DNA from: Methylohalobius crimeensis 10Ki
Lineage (GTDB): Bacteria > Pseudomonadota > Gammaproteobacteria > Methylococcales > Methylothermaceae
Reading direction: 5' to 3'
Assembly (NCBI RefSeq): GCF_000421465.1
Contig: NZ_ATXB01000001.1
Coordinates: 2,325,001 to 2,389,000, forward strand
Length of the DNA stretch: 64,000 nucleotides
The notes beneath the pieces were generated by a model that was not told the DNA's origin, made no database searches, and worked only from the letters and a program-made list of their open reading frames with translations. A program made the translations under genes and the position numbers. Below are positions 1 through 9,581 of the stretch, in pieces. Positions within the stretch are counted from its first letter, which is position 1, and each line of letters starts with the position of its first letter.

Positions 1-545
1 ACCACCCAAGCGTCGGTCACCGCCTTGACGTGCAGATCGTCGGGGCGCAAGGCCGCCACCAAGCGCAGCGCCGGAAACTCGGCGGCGAAACGGCAGAGTG
101 CCTCCAACAAGCCGGGAAGCGCCAATCCGGCGTCATCCAAAGCCAAAATCACGATTTCCCGGGCGTAAATCCTGGACTCGTCTCGATGCGAAAGCGTCTC
201 CAGGTGACGGCGCAATGCCGTCTCCACGCCACCGATTTGCAAATTCCCGGAGCCCCGGAGATTCAAGGCTTCGGCCAAAGCTTGATGCACCCCCTCCATA
301 TTCAGCGCGGACGCGTCCTGGATCAAGCAAACCACGCCTTCCTCGGGAGGATGGTCATGCAACTGCCGGAGAAAAGTGGATTTGCCGATGCCGTCCGGAC
401 CACACAGAAACAAAGGTTTGTGCAGATTGGTCAGCAGATGCGACAAGAGGTCGTATTTCTGCTGCCGCTCGGCGCCGAGGAAATCGAAATTTCCTCCGGT
501 TCGACGACTGTCCCGGAAAGTCTCAGCCAGCCCTGCCGTACTCAT
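1..545 (-). CDS. DamX-like AAA ATPase, N-terminal part (runs off the left edge)
   Basis: Reading leftwards from an ATG at 545, an open frame continues to the edge of the window, so only about 181 residues are visible. A Walker A motif, GPDGIGKST, lies near residue 50, and a hydrophobic stretch ending LALDDAG near residue 140 fits a Walker B. This is the AAA_22-like ATPase fold seen at the N terminus of DamX and of ExeA/GspA-like proteins. The start overlaps the end of aroB by 23 bp, giving the classical gammaproteobacterial order aroK-aroB-damX. In E. coli DamX is a SPOR-domain cell-division protein. The SPOR end is outside the window, so assignment to DamX rests on position and the ATPase motif only. 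Confidence 0.6.
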   Translation of the reverse strand, partial: MSTAGLAETFRDSRRTGGNFDFLGAERQQKYDLLSHLLTNLHKPLFLCGPDGIGKSTFLRQLHDHPPEEGVVCLIQDASALNMEGVHQALAEALNLRGSGNLQIGGVETALRRHLETLSHRDESRIYAREIVILALDDAGLALPGLLEALCRFAAEFPALRLVAALRPDDLHVKAVTDAWV

Positions 546-1644
546 CGAGCGTCGCTCTGAGGGTTGGGGTTGAAACCGAACGCGGCAAGGCGGCTTTGCC
601 GATCCCTTCCAACAAAATCAGACGCAAGCTACCGTCGATATTTTTCTTGTCCACCGCCATCAACTCCAAAAAACGGTCGCTGTCCAATGTTTTCGGCGGC
701 GTCACCGGCAAGCCAGCGCGCTCCAAGAGGGCGATCGCCCGCTTGCCATCCGCCGGCGCCAACCAGCCCATTCGGCAGGACAGATCCGCCGCCTGGCACA
801 TGCCGATGGCCACCGCCTCGCCGTGAAGATAACGGCCGTAACCGATGCCGGTCTCGATGGCGTGACCGAAGGTATGACCGAAGTTGAGGATCGCGCGCAA
901 TCCGGATTCGCGTTCGTCGGCCGCTACCACGTCGGCCTTGTTGGCGCAGGAACGTTCGATGGCGTAGGCCAAGGCTTCGGGATCGCGGGCCAAGAGTCGA
1001 TCGATGTGGGCTTCCAGCCAGCGGAAAAACGGCTCGTCTCGAATCAGGCCGTACTTGACGATTTCGGCGATGCCCGCGCGCAATTCCCGGTCGGGGAGGG
1101 TTTCCAACACGGAAGTGTCGGCGATCACGCACTGGGGTTGATAGAAGGCGCCGATCATGTTCTTTCCCAGGGGGTGGTTGACGCCGGTCTTGCCGCCCAC
1201 CGACGAATCCACTTGCGCCAACAACGTGGTGGGAATTTGGATGAACGGAATGCCCCGCTGATAACAAGCGGCGGCGAATCCCACGATGTCGCCGATCACG
1301 CCGCCGCCCAGGGCGATCAAAGTGGCGGTTCGGCTGAAGCGTTGCTCGAGGAGCGCATCGAAGATTCGTTCGACGGTGGCAAGGGTTTTATGGGCTTCCC
1401 CGTCGGGAAGCACCAGGCTCGCCTTGGCGGGCACGTCGAGTCCGTCCATCACCTTATTCAAATACAAGGGAGCCACCACCTCGTTGGTGACCACCATCGC
1501 CTGGCGGGCCGGAACATGGCGGTTGATAAGGGATGCTTGTTCCAGCAGACCAGTCCCGATATAGATCGGATAGCTGCGTTCGCCCAAATCGATGGAAAGG
1601 GTGTTTACGGGGTGAGCAGATGCTCTGTCCTGATAATCGGTCAT
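523..1644 (-). CDS. aroB: 3-dehydroquinate synthase
   Basis: Converts DAHP to 3-dehydroquinate, the second step of the cytoplasmic shikimate pathway. The 373-residue protein has the normal family length. The NAD-binding segment [19 protein letters not shown] and the following [20 protein letters not shown] are intact, as is the metal-binding [10 protein letters not shown]. The ATG start overlaps the aroK stop (ATGA), which suggests translational coupling. The N terminus is about 12 residues longer than expected before [14 protein letters not shown]. Codon 13, at the expected start, is GTA, so the coupled ATG is preferred. The 3' end overlaps the downstream ATPase gene by 23 bp. Confidence 0.96.
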   Translation of the reverse strand: MTDYQDRASAHPVNTLSIDLGERSYPIYIGTGLLEQASLINRHVPARQAMVVTNEVVAPLYLNKVMDGLDVPAKASLVLPDGEAHKTLATVERIFDALLEQRFSRTATLIALGGGVIGDIVGFAAACYQRGIPFIQIPTTLLAQVDSSVGGKTGVNHPLGKNMIGAFYQPQCVIADTSVLETLPDRELRAGIAEIVKYGLIRDEPFFRWLEAHIDRLLARDPEALAYAIERSCANKADVVAADERESGLRAILNFGHTFGHAIETGIGYGRYLHGEAVAIGMCQAADLSCRMGWLAPADGKRAIALLERAGLPVTPPKTLDSDRFLELMAVDKKNIDGSLRLILLEGIGKAALPRSVSTPTLRATLDEYGRAG

Positions 1645-2180
1645 TTAGCTAATGATTGCTTCTCAAAAGCATGATAGAACTTTTGAATTTTTTTGGCGGC
1701 CTGACGACTGGAGCAGGTGCCGGTATCGACCACGGCATCGGCGATGGACTCGTACAGGGGCGCCCGGACCGAGATCAAATCCCGCAAGCGCCGTTCCGGA
1801 TCGGCTGTCTTGAGCAAGGGTCGATGATTGTCCTTGCAGGTCCGCTCCAATTGTTTTTCCACCGCACAGCGCAAATATACGACGAACCCGTGTCGCTGCA
1901 AAAGCGCACGGTTGTCAGGTCTGAGAATTACCCCGCCGCCGGTGGCCAATACAATACCACGTAATTGGACCAAATCCGCCAAAACTTCGTGCTCGCGCCG
2001 CCGGAAACCGGTTTCTCCCTCGTATTCGAAAATCAAGGGTATATCGACGCCCGTACGGGCCTCGATCTCCCGGTCGCTGTCAAAAAACACCATCCCCAGG
2101 GTTCGGGCCAGCAATCGCCCGATAGTGGTTTTACCCGATCCCATCGGACCGATCAGGAAAATATTATCCTTCTGAACCAT
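1641..2180 (-). CDS. aroK: Shikimate kinase
   Basis: Phosphorylates shikimate at the 3-hydroxyl using ATP. The P-loop GPMGSGKTT is at residues 11-19, followed by FDSDREIE (shikimate and Mg contacts), GFRRRE and ATGGGVIL, all typical of the family. I place the start at the ATG at 2180, giving 179 residues, close to the usual 170-175. The frame stays open to 2231, but that upstream ATG lies inside a perfect palindrome and would add an unrelated 17-residue extension. The stop overlaps the aroB start. The gene sits between the PPC protein and aroB. Upstream hairpins separate it from the pil genes, so it may have its own promoter. Confidence 0.95.
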   Translation of the reverse strand: MVQKDNIFLIGPMGSGKTTIGRLLARTLGMVFFDSDREIEARTGVDIPLIFEYEGETGFRRREHEVLADLVQLRGIVLATGGGVILRPDNRALLQRHGFVVYLRCAVEKQLERTCKDNHRPLLKTADPERRLRDLISVRAPLYESIADAVVDTGTCSSRQAAKKIQKFYHAFEKQSLAK

Positions 2181-2220
2181 GACTGACAGATTCGAAAAAC
2201 TGCCCAGTAGAATAACAAAA

Positions 2221-2320
2221 AGGCCGGGCATATGCCCGGCCTAAGATGGGCGGCCACAGGGGCCGCCCCTACGCAATCAACCCCCGTTGGTCGGTCGGGG
2301 CAACCCCCTGGGGTTGCCCT
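2221..2320. repeat. Array of three hairpin-forming palindromes
   Basis: Three strong inverted repeats follow one another between aroK and the PPC gene. A perfect 22-bp palindrome lies at 2221-2242 (core GGGCATATGCCC). A GGGCGGCC/GGCCGCCC stem with a 5-base loop lies at 2248-2268. A GGGCAACCCC/GGGGTTGCCC stem with a 2-base loop lies at 2298-2319, and part of its arm (GGTTGCCCC) recurs near 2332. They could act as a terminator or processing site between the pil-PPC transcript and aroKB, or be dispersed REP-like elements. The sequence alone does not decide. Confidence 0.75.
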
Positions 2321-2344
2321 CAATCTCCCGGTGGTTGCCCCTGA

Positions 2345-4285
2345 TCAATCCAGACGCTTGAATTGAATCACCTCGAACAACATACGGTCGTTATCTTGAA
2401 CGAGACGCAGGTCGCCCGAATAATAATGACCGTCTAATTGGGCCAACGGGATATGCACGTTATCCCCGTTCAAGGTCGCCCGCATCGCTTCACGCCTCAA
2501 TGATTCCACATCGGTCGCCGCTGTCGCCGTGCCGATCGGCTCGGCATTCAGCAACTCGAACATGACCTCGCCGTTTTGCTCGAGGCGGAGCAAATCGGCA
2601 CTATATTCCACCCCGTTCACTTCCACTACTGGCACATGCATGACGTCGCTACCGTAATCTTCCCGTAGCGCGGTTTGAGTGATGGTATCCAAAGTGATGG
2701 AAGGCGTTAGGCTGGTTTGCACCACTTGCATTTCATATTGGTCATCGCTGAAGGGTTCGATGATGATTTTTTGTTCCTCGATCTTCACATCGTTGCCCTC
2801 TTCATCCTTGCCGCATGTCCCCTCCTCCTTCAGGATCACGCTGCCATCTTCATCCCGCCGTAGCGGCGAAGAGACCGCCAGAAAATACGCCCCGGGGTCC
2901 TTGAGGCCGACCTCCACCCGCCGACTGACGCCGAAGGCGGGATCGATGATCCCCAGTAAGGCATCGTCGAACACCCCTACATTGAGGGATAAATACATGT
3001 GATTGGTAAAAACCTGAGTCGGTTGGTCGCCTGAACAAACCGTCAGCGGTACCTCCGCATCCAACATGGATTGAGTCACCCGATCTCCGTCGAACACGTA
3101 TAACACCCAGGGACCCGATCCTTCCGTGAATTGATCGCCGCACACCGCATTTCCCGGACACAATTCGATCGATAAAATCTCGTCCCCCGGGCTTTCCAGC
3201 CGATAAAGGTCCACGTCCGAGCTGTTGCGCAGCTGCCCGACCAAGCGCACCGCGGAAGTCAACGAATTGGCTTCTTCCAAGGTATCGTTGAATTCGATCT
3301 CGGCATCGTGGAAGTTGGCATTGAGGTTCCGGTCCTCGGGATTCTCGAGCCCCTCACCCGTCACGTTGAATGTGTAATTGTCACGAGAATCGGAATCTTC
3401 CACGCCCGAAACAACGAGATAAAACTTCCCGGCTTTTTCGAGCAAAGTGGAATAGAGCAGTTCGTTTTCGGTCGAACTCACTCGGGCATCCAAAAGATTG
3501 CCCGCTTCATCCAGCAGGGCAATTTGCCACTGAGCGGGTCCCGCCGGCATTTCCACATTGACGATCGTGTCGGCCTGGGTCGCGCGGAGGGCATACCAAT
3601 CCTCGTCTTCCAATGAAAACAATTGCCCGCTCACCGGCTGACCAGGGTCCACCGGATTGGCGGCGGCGATATGGTTGTTGGGTTCTTTCTCGCGCTGCGC
3701 CTTTGCGAGAAACTCGTCGCGGCGGGATGTCACGGGCGCTTCATCCGGGGTCCCGGTTCCCGGCAGGACAATTCCTTCCCCGGATAGCGAAAAGAAGTAA
3801 TCCGCGGCATCTTGCAAAGGTTCGGCAACCAGGAAAAAATCACCAATCTGCGGCAACACCACCTGGAAGCGGCGATCGGCATCCTCTTCATTGGGAAAAC
3901 GAGCCAACACCTGGCCGGAACGATCCTGCAAGGTCAAACGCCAGCCTCCCCCTTGGGCGGGAATTTCGATCGTTGCCGTTGCTCCTGCCTGGATCGCCTG
4001 GAATTGGTACCAATCCAGATCCGAATTGGAATCGAACGTTCCCAGATGGAGTTCGCCCGGCGTCAAAGCAGTGGCGTTTTGAGGGGTGTCGTTGGGTTCA
4101 ATTTCGCTAATCGCTTGCTCCAAGTCACTTGAAATGCCTTCATCTTCCCCGTCCCCACCACTGAGATCGGGAAAAGCGCTGCTTCCGCCGGTCAACTGTC
4201 CAAGCAAGTCCGCCTGCACTCCTTGGCTCAGCCCCATGGAGAGCAGCAAGGAAATCGCCATCGCCTTCGTGTTCATCATTCGCAA
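2345..4285 (-). CDS. Secreted protein with three PPC (pre-peptidase C-terminal) domains
   Basis: A 646-residue exported protein of unknown function. A signal peptide (residues 1-26, ending QGVQA) is followed by an acidic linker. Three PPC-type beta domains are marked by EPNDTPQNA (about 63), EKEPNNHIAAANP (about 197) and AEIEFNDTLEEAN (about 330), each followed by a D-W-Y or D-L-Y strand. PPC domains usually sit C-terminal to secreted proteases, but no protease domain is present. The last 110 residues hold two related modules of the form hHVPhxxhxGxxYSxDLxhxQ. The gene lies between pilQ and aroK and may be co-transcribed with pilMNOPQ. A role in pilus or surface function is only an inference from position. 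Confidence 0.75.
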   Translation of the reverse strand: MRMMNTKAMAISLLLSMGLSQGVQADLLGQLTGGSSAFPDLSGGDGEDEGISSDLEQAISEIEPNDTPQNATALTPGELHLGTFDSNSDLDWYQFQAIQAGATATIEIPAQGGGWRLTLQDRSGQVLARFPNEEDADRRFQVVLPQIGDFFLVAEPLQDAADYFFSLSGEGIVLPGTGTPDEAPVTSRRDEFLAKAQREKEPNNHIAAANPVDPGQPVSGQLFSLEDEDWYALRATQADTIVNVEMPAGPAQWQIALLDEAGNLLDARVSSTENELLYSTLLEKAGKFYLVVSGVEDSDSRDNYTFNVTGEGLENPEDRNLNANFHDAEIEFNDTLEEANSLTSAVRLVGQLRNSSDVDLYRLESPGDEILSIELCPGNAVCGDQFTEGSGPWVLYVFDGDRVTQSMLDAEVPLTVCSGDQPTQVFTNHMYLSLNVGVFDDALLGIIDPAFGVSRRVEVGLKDPGAYFLAVSSPLRRDEDGSVILKEEGTCGKDEEGNDVKIEEQKIIIEPFSDDQYEMQVVQTSLTPSITLDTITQTALREDYGSDVMHVPVVEVNGVEYSADLLRLEQNGEVMFELLNAEPIGTATAATDVESLRREAMRATLNGDNVHIPLAQLDGHYYSGDLRLVQDNDRMLFEVIQFKRLD

Positions 4286-4328
4286 TCCTCAACGCATTTA
4301 CGGTTAACTCGATCTTCCCTCACATCCA

Positions 4329-6563
4329 TCAACGCATGGCCGTGGCTTCTTTCAGGACCTTGGGCGTGATGAAGACCAACAACTCGCGCTTCTGATCGAT
4401 CTTCTGATCTCGCCGGAACAGGAAGCCGAGACCGGGCAGGTCGCCGAAGAACGGCAACTTGTTGACCGTTTTGCTTTTCTCCTGTTCGTAGATTCCCCCA
4501 AGCACCACCGTTTCGCCATTGGCCACTTGGACCGTGGTCTGTATTTCCCGCTTGTCGATGGCGATTTGCCCGTCGGGCGTCACTTCGCCACGCGCGTCCT
4601 TGGTCACCTGAAGATCCATGATGACGTTGTCGTCGGGGGTGATGTGGGGTGTTACCTGGAGCTTCAACACCGCTTCCTTGAACTGGGTCTGGGTCCCGTT
4701 TTGACTCACCGATTGAAACGGGATCTCCTCACCTTGCTCGATCACCGCCTCGGTTTGATCCTGGGTGACCACCTTCGGCATGGAGACGATCTCCCCCCGG
4801 TTTTCGTTCTGGAGGGCGGACAATTCCAGCTGCATCAGGAACCGATTGAGCTTGAAGATGGCGATTCCCATGCCGCCGCCGGCGCCTGTACCGATGGCCG
4901 CGGGCAAATCGACGATACCGTTGTTATTTCCCAATACGCCGCCCAGCAAGGTCTGCGTGCCGTCGGATTGATTGCCCCCTCGCTTGGCGGCATTCAGCCG
5001 GACCCCGAGATCGCGGGTGAAGTCGTCGTTGGCGATGACCACCCGCGATTCGATCAACACCTGCCGAACCGGCCGATCGAGGGTTTGCACCAATCTGCGT
5101 ACCGCTTCTAGATTGTGGGGGGTATCCTTGACGATCAGGATATTGGTCCGCTCGTCGATATTGACTTCCCCGCGCTCGGAAAGCACGGAGCCTCCAGCTA
5201 CTTTTTCCTTCGAGATGACCTCTTCTTTAAAATTAGACGCATAATGGGAAACGGATTGGTTTTGACCGCTTTGCGATCTTTTTTGGATTCGGCTTTTTTG
5301 CATGCCTTTAAGGACTTTTAATACATCCACCGCCTTGGCGTAATTGAGCTGAATGATTTCGGTCCTTAGAGGCTCGGTTTTTTCCCGGAAGCTGACGTGT
5401 TCCAGCTCCTTTTTCTCCTGCTTGATGATCTCATCAAGGGGTGCGACCCAGATGATGTTGCCTTCCTTGCGCTTACCCAGGCCCTTCGCTTTCAATACCA
5501 AATCCAAGGCTTGATCCCAAGGGACGTTATTCAAGCCCAAAGTGACGTTCCCCTTGACCGAGTCGGCGGCGATGATGTTCAGCCCGGTGAATTCCGTCAG
5601 AATCTTGAGTACCGAGCGAACCGGGATATCTTGAAAATTGAGCGATAGGCGATCGCCCGTGTAGGGGAATTTTTTCTTCTTGATTTCCTCTTTCTCGGCC
5701 CGCGTCAACGGCCGGAATTCAATCGTCAACAGACGGTCGGATTGATAAGAGAGATAGTCGTAATTCGAATTTGCCGGGGTAATGACCAATTGGGTTTTGC
5801 GTCCGTCGCTGGAGGCTTCGATGCTTTCGACGGGGGTCGCGAAATCGAGGACATCCAGTTTTTTGGCCAACCGGGATGGGAGCCGGGTATTCAGGAAACT
5901 GGCTACTACTTTCCCGCCTTCCTGGCGGAGGTCCACCAGGGTATTGGGATCTTTGAGGAATACCAGGATCCGCCCTTCCCCGCCGGGACCCCGGCGAAAA
6001 TCGATCTTCTCGATGCGCTGATCCGGCATGCCGGAAACCCGACTCGGCGTTTCGGTAGTGGCAATGGCCCCGGCATCTTTCAAAGTTAGCCGTACTTCAT
6101 TGCCTTCCGTCTCCAGATCGTAGGGCACCATGGAAACCAAATTGACGACCAGACGGGTTCGTCCGTTTCCTTGTACCGCATTAACCTCGGTCACCACGCC
6201 GGTGTTGACCGGGATTCTCTTTTCCCCCATGGCGTTACGCACACCGTCGAAATCCAGCACCAGACGAGCGGGGTTGTCGGTCTGAAACACCTTCGGCGCC
6301 TCCGCCGACCCATCGAGGACGAATCGCATGCGCAGCTGATCGCCCGGCAAAGTCGTGAATTGAATATCCTGCAGATTGATTTCCGCCGCGCCGGCGGCAA
6401 TCGCCAACCCCAACCATCCGATCAACCAGGTCAGATGGAACATCATCCGCCGGACGCTTCGACAGAATGGCGAATCCATTCGTGGCCGAGCTACACCCGA
6501 AGGAATCGAGCCCGAAAAAGCGGGCGACAATCCTTCTTTTCCCGCGACATCGTCATTAAACAT
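4329..6563 (-). CDS. pilQ: Type IV pilus secretin PilQ
   Basis: Outer-membrane secretin through which the type IV pilus passes. Two AMIN domains (about residues 62-168 and 185-290) bind peptidoglycan. An STN/N0 domain (about 305-385, NFQDIPVRSVLKILTEFTG) and an N1 domain follow. The secretin domain carries GEIVSMPKVVTQDQTEAVIEQG and ends NKLPFFGDLPGLGFLFRRD. Length (744) is normal. The ATG at 6563 has a good ribosome-binding site (AGAGGG, 8 nt upstream). It gives about 40 residues before the apparent signal peptide MMFHLTWLIGWLGLAIAAGA, so an internal start at 6446 or 6443 is possible. It is the last gene of the pilMNOPQ order. Confidence 0.96.
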   Translation of the reverse strand: MFNDDVAGKEGLSPAFSGSIPSGVARPRMDSPFCRSVRRMMFHLTWLIGWLGLAIAAGAAEINLQDIQFTTLPGDQLRMRFVLDGSAEAPKVFQTDNPARLVLDFDGVRNAMGEKRIPVNTGVVTEVNAVQGNGRTRLVVNLVSMVPYDLETEGNEVRLTLKDAGAIATTETPSRVSGMPDQRIEKIDFRRGPGGEGRILVFLKDPNTLVDLRQEGGKVVASFLNTRLPSRLAKKLDVLDFATPVESIEASSDGRKTQLVITPANSNYDYLSYQSDRLLTIEFRPLTRAEKEEIKKKKFPYTGDRLSLNFQDIPVRSVLKILTEFTGLNIIAADSVKGNVTLGLNNVPWDQALDLVLKAKGLGKRKEGNIIWVAPLDEIIKQEKKELEHVSFREKTEPLRTEIIQLNYAKAVDVLKVLKGMQKSRIQKRSQSGQNQSVSHYASNFKEEVISKEKVAGGSVLSERGEVNIDERTNILIVKDTPHNLEAVRRLVQTLDRPVRQVLIESRVVIANDDFTRDLGVRLNAAKRGGNQSDGTQTLLGGVLGNNNGIVDLPAAIGTGAGGGMGIAIFKLNRFLMQLELSALQNENRGEIVSMPKVVTQDQTEAVIEQGEEIPFQSVSQNGTQTQFKEAVLKLQVTPHITPDDNVIMDLQVTKDARGEVTPDGQIAIDKREIQTTVQVANGETVVLGGIYEQEKSKTVNKLPFFGDLPGLGFLFRRDQKIDQKRELLVFITPKVLKEATAMR

Positions 6564-6604
6564 AAGTGCTACCCTCTATTCGCAATTGCAGTCGAATCTC
6601 TAAT

Positions 6605-7129
6605 TCACTCCGCCAAAGCCAGCGCTGCTTGCCTTTCGCGCCATGTACCGGGAGTGTCGGGGATGATTTCCACCATCTCGATACGATCTTCGTTTATGTG
6701 CGTGATGCGGCCATAGTTGCGCCCCATATGGTTTCCGGTTTTGACGCGATAAATGGTCTTATCGGCCGTCTGCACCAACCCCCACAGCAGATCGTCTTTT
6801 TCAATCGTTCCCACCATGCGCAAACTGTCGAGGGAGAAATCCTCGAGAACTTCGTGCGGGCGGGTCGGATCCGGTTTGACACCGTTACCGGTCACCGCCA
6901 CTTGGGGCGGCGGCGCCTGCCTTTTCTGAGTGAAGGGATCGCGCAAGCCTTCCGGATCGAACACGAAGGTTTCCACCGTCTTGATTTCCGGCAAGGGCTC
7001 GATGGCGCCTTTCGGTCTTGCCTTCACCTCGGCCACGTAAGCATGCAGATCGGAAAGATCCTGACCGCCGCAACCGGCCAGCAATGAAATACTCCAGATG
7101 GAGATGAAAAACTTATTCAACCGCATCAC
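6605..7129 (-). CDS. pilP: Type IV pilus lipoprotein PilP
   Basis: Inner-membrane lipoprotein that links the PilN/PilO heterodimer to the PilQ secretin. The 174-residue product starts with a lipoprotein signal, lipobox LLAG-C at residues 17-21. The family segment DPFTQKR and the beta-domain motif LRMVGTIEKDDLLWGLVQ are present, followed by a C-terminal GRITHINEDRIEMVE. The start codon overlaps the pilO stop (ATGA), indicating translational coupling. Confidence 0.95.
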   Translation of the reverse strand: MMRLNKFFISIWSISLLAGCGGQDLSDLHAYVAEVKARPKGAIEPLPEIKTVETFVFDPEGLRDPFTQKRQAPPPQVAVTGNGVKPDPTRPHEVLEDFSLDSLRMVGTIEKDDLLWGLVQTADKTIYRVKTGNHMGRNYGRITHINEDRIEMVEIIPDTPGTWRERQAALALAE

Positions 7130-7758
7130 CGTCTTCCCCGTTTTCCGCCTCGTTTGGATGAGCTTCGCCCTCCGATTTCTTCCTCGTCCAGGTAGCGGTA
7201 GGTTTTTATCACCGCATTCATGACCATCCGGGCGTTATCTTTGACCGGCGCCAGAGCGACGTCGTGAACCGTTACGATACGAGGCAAGGAGGCCAGGCCG
7301 CTCACAAACGCCCCCAACTGATCGTAGTCGCCGGTCACCCGGACACGGATGGGAAGCTCCGCATAAAAATCCTTTTTGTTTTCCGCTTGCGGCTGGAACA
7401 GCTCGAACTCGAGTCCCGCCGCCAAGCCGGTCTGGGAAACATCCACCAGCAAATCGGGGACTTCCGCCTTGTTGGGCAATTGGCGGAGCATGTCCCCGAA
7501 CGTTTTTTCCATCTCCGCCAATTGTTGCTTGTATTCCTCTAAATGGATGGCTTTTTTCTGTTTACTGGCGAAGGTGTCTTTCAGGTTTTTTTCTTCTTGA
7601 CGCACTTTGTCCAGTTGCGCCAATTGATCCTGAGTGTCGAAATATATCCACAACCCGGCCACCACTGCGGCAATGATGACCATGACCGCGATCTTGACCG
7701 GCAGCGGCCAGGTACCCGCGGATTCCAAATCCCAATCGACTTCGGAGAGGGGGGTCAT
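7126..7758 (-). CDS. pilO: Type IV pilus assembly protein PilO
   Basis: Bitopic inner-membrane protein that forms the alignment complex with PilN and PilM. One transmembrane segment lies near residues 22-42 (VKIAVMVIIAAVVAGLWIYF). A coiled coil at about 45-95 is followed by the periplasmic ferredoxin-like fold, including FYAELPIRVRVTGDYDQLGAFVSGLASLPRIV. The C terminus is a basic tail, KRGGKRGRR. The gene overlaps pilN and pilP by 4 bp on each side. Confidence 0.95.
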   Translation of the reverse strand: MTPLSEVDWDLESAGTWPLPVKIAVMVIIAAVVAGLWIYFDTQDQLAQLDKVRQEEKNLKDTFASKQKKAIHLEEYKQQLAEMEKTFGDMLRQLPNKAEVPDLLVDVSQTGLAAGLEFELFQPQAENKKDFYAELPIRVRVTGDYDQLGAFVSGLASLPRIVTVHDVALAPVKDNARMVMNAVIKTYRYLDEEEIGGRSSSKRGGKRGRR

Positions 7759-8330
7759 GACGGCTTACCTCCTGCATCCCCCGATTTAGGATGCGTTTGC
7801 TTGATCTTCAGAGAAAAAACCCCTTCGCGCTCGCTTTGGGTCGCCCCCTTGGACTGAATGATTTGAAGCTGGGGTTTTTCCATCCAGAGGGAATTCTCGA
7901 TGTTGCGCATGTAGGCTGAAACCCGCGCATTGGATTGAGCAATGCCGTCTACGGCGAGATTGCCTCCCGACTGGGTAAATTTGGTCAGGTAAACCCCTTC
8001 GGGTAGCGTCCGGGCGAGCGCATCGAACAAATGCACGATTTCCGGCCGGCTGGATTGAAGGCGCTGGATGATATCCATCTTGGCGATCAATCGATCCCGC
8101 TTGGTCTCCAGTTCACGAATTTCCTTGATCTTGCGGTCCAAAATCGCGATCTGGTCGGACAAATATTGGTTGCGTTGCTGTTGATATTCGATTTGATCGG
8201 CGATATACCAATGCACCAGCAGCATGGACAGGACCGCCAGGCTGGCTGCCAATCCCACACCTAGAAAAAACTCCTTTTGCTGTTGCCGACGCAGTTCCTC
8301 TCGCCAGGGAAGTAAATTGATACGAGCCAT
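7755..8330 (-). CDS. pilN: Type IV pilus assembly protein PilN
   Basis: Inner-membrane protein whose cytoplasmic N terminus binds PilM. The ATG at 8330 gives the conserved PilM-binding start MARINLLPWREELRRQQQ. A TTG at 8339 is in frame, but only 2 nt separate it from the GAGGAG ribosome-binding site. The same site is 11 nt from the ATG, so the ATG is chosen (191 residues). A transmembrane helix follows at about 20-42, then a coiled coil and a periplasmic domain. One base separates the pilM stop from this start, and the 3' end overlaps pilO. Confidence 0.94.
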   Translation of the reverse strand: MARINLLPWREELRRQQQKEFFLGVGLAASLAVLSMLLVHWYIADQIEYQQQRNQYLSDQIAILDRKIKEIRELETKRDRLIAKMDIIQRLQSSRPEIVHLFDALARTLPEGVYLTKFTQSGGNLAVDGIAQSNARVSAYMRNIENSLWMEKPQLQIIQSKGATQSEREGVFSLKIKQTHPKSGDAGGKPS

Positions 8331-8331
8331 A

Positions 8332-9510
<1,179 letters not shown>

Positions 9511-9581
9511 TCAAAACTCCTCGAACGCTCGGGGGCGAAAATTGCGAAGCCTCTCACAAATCTCCTCGATTCGGACCATTT

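Noticed and set aside
823-1674. A 283-codon plus-strand frame opposite aroB
   Set aside because: Shadow of aroB; no start context and no recognisable protein.
2181-2231. Upstream ATG extending aroK by 17 residues
   Set aside because: The start lies inside a perfect palindrome, and the added residues are not family-like. The ATG at 2180 gives the normal length.
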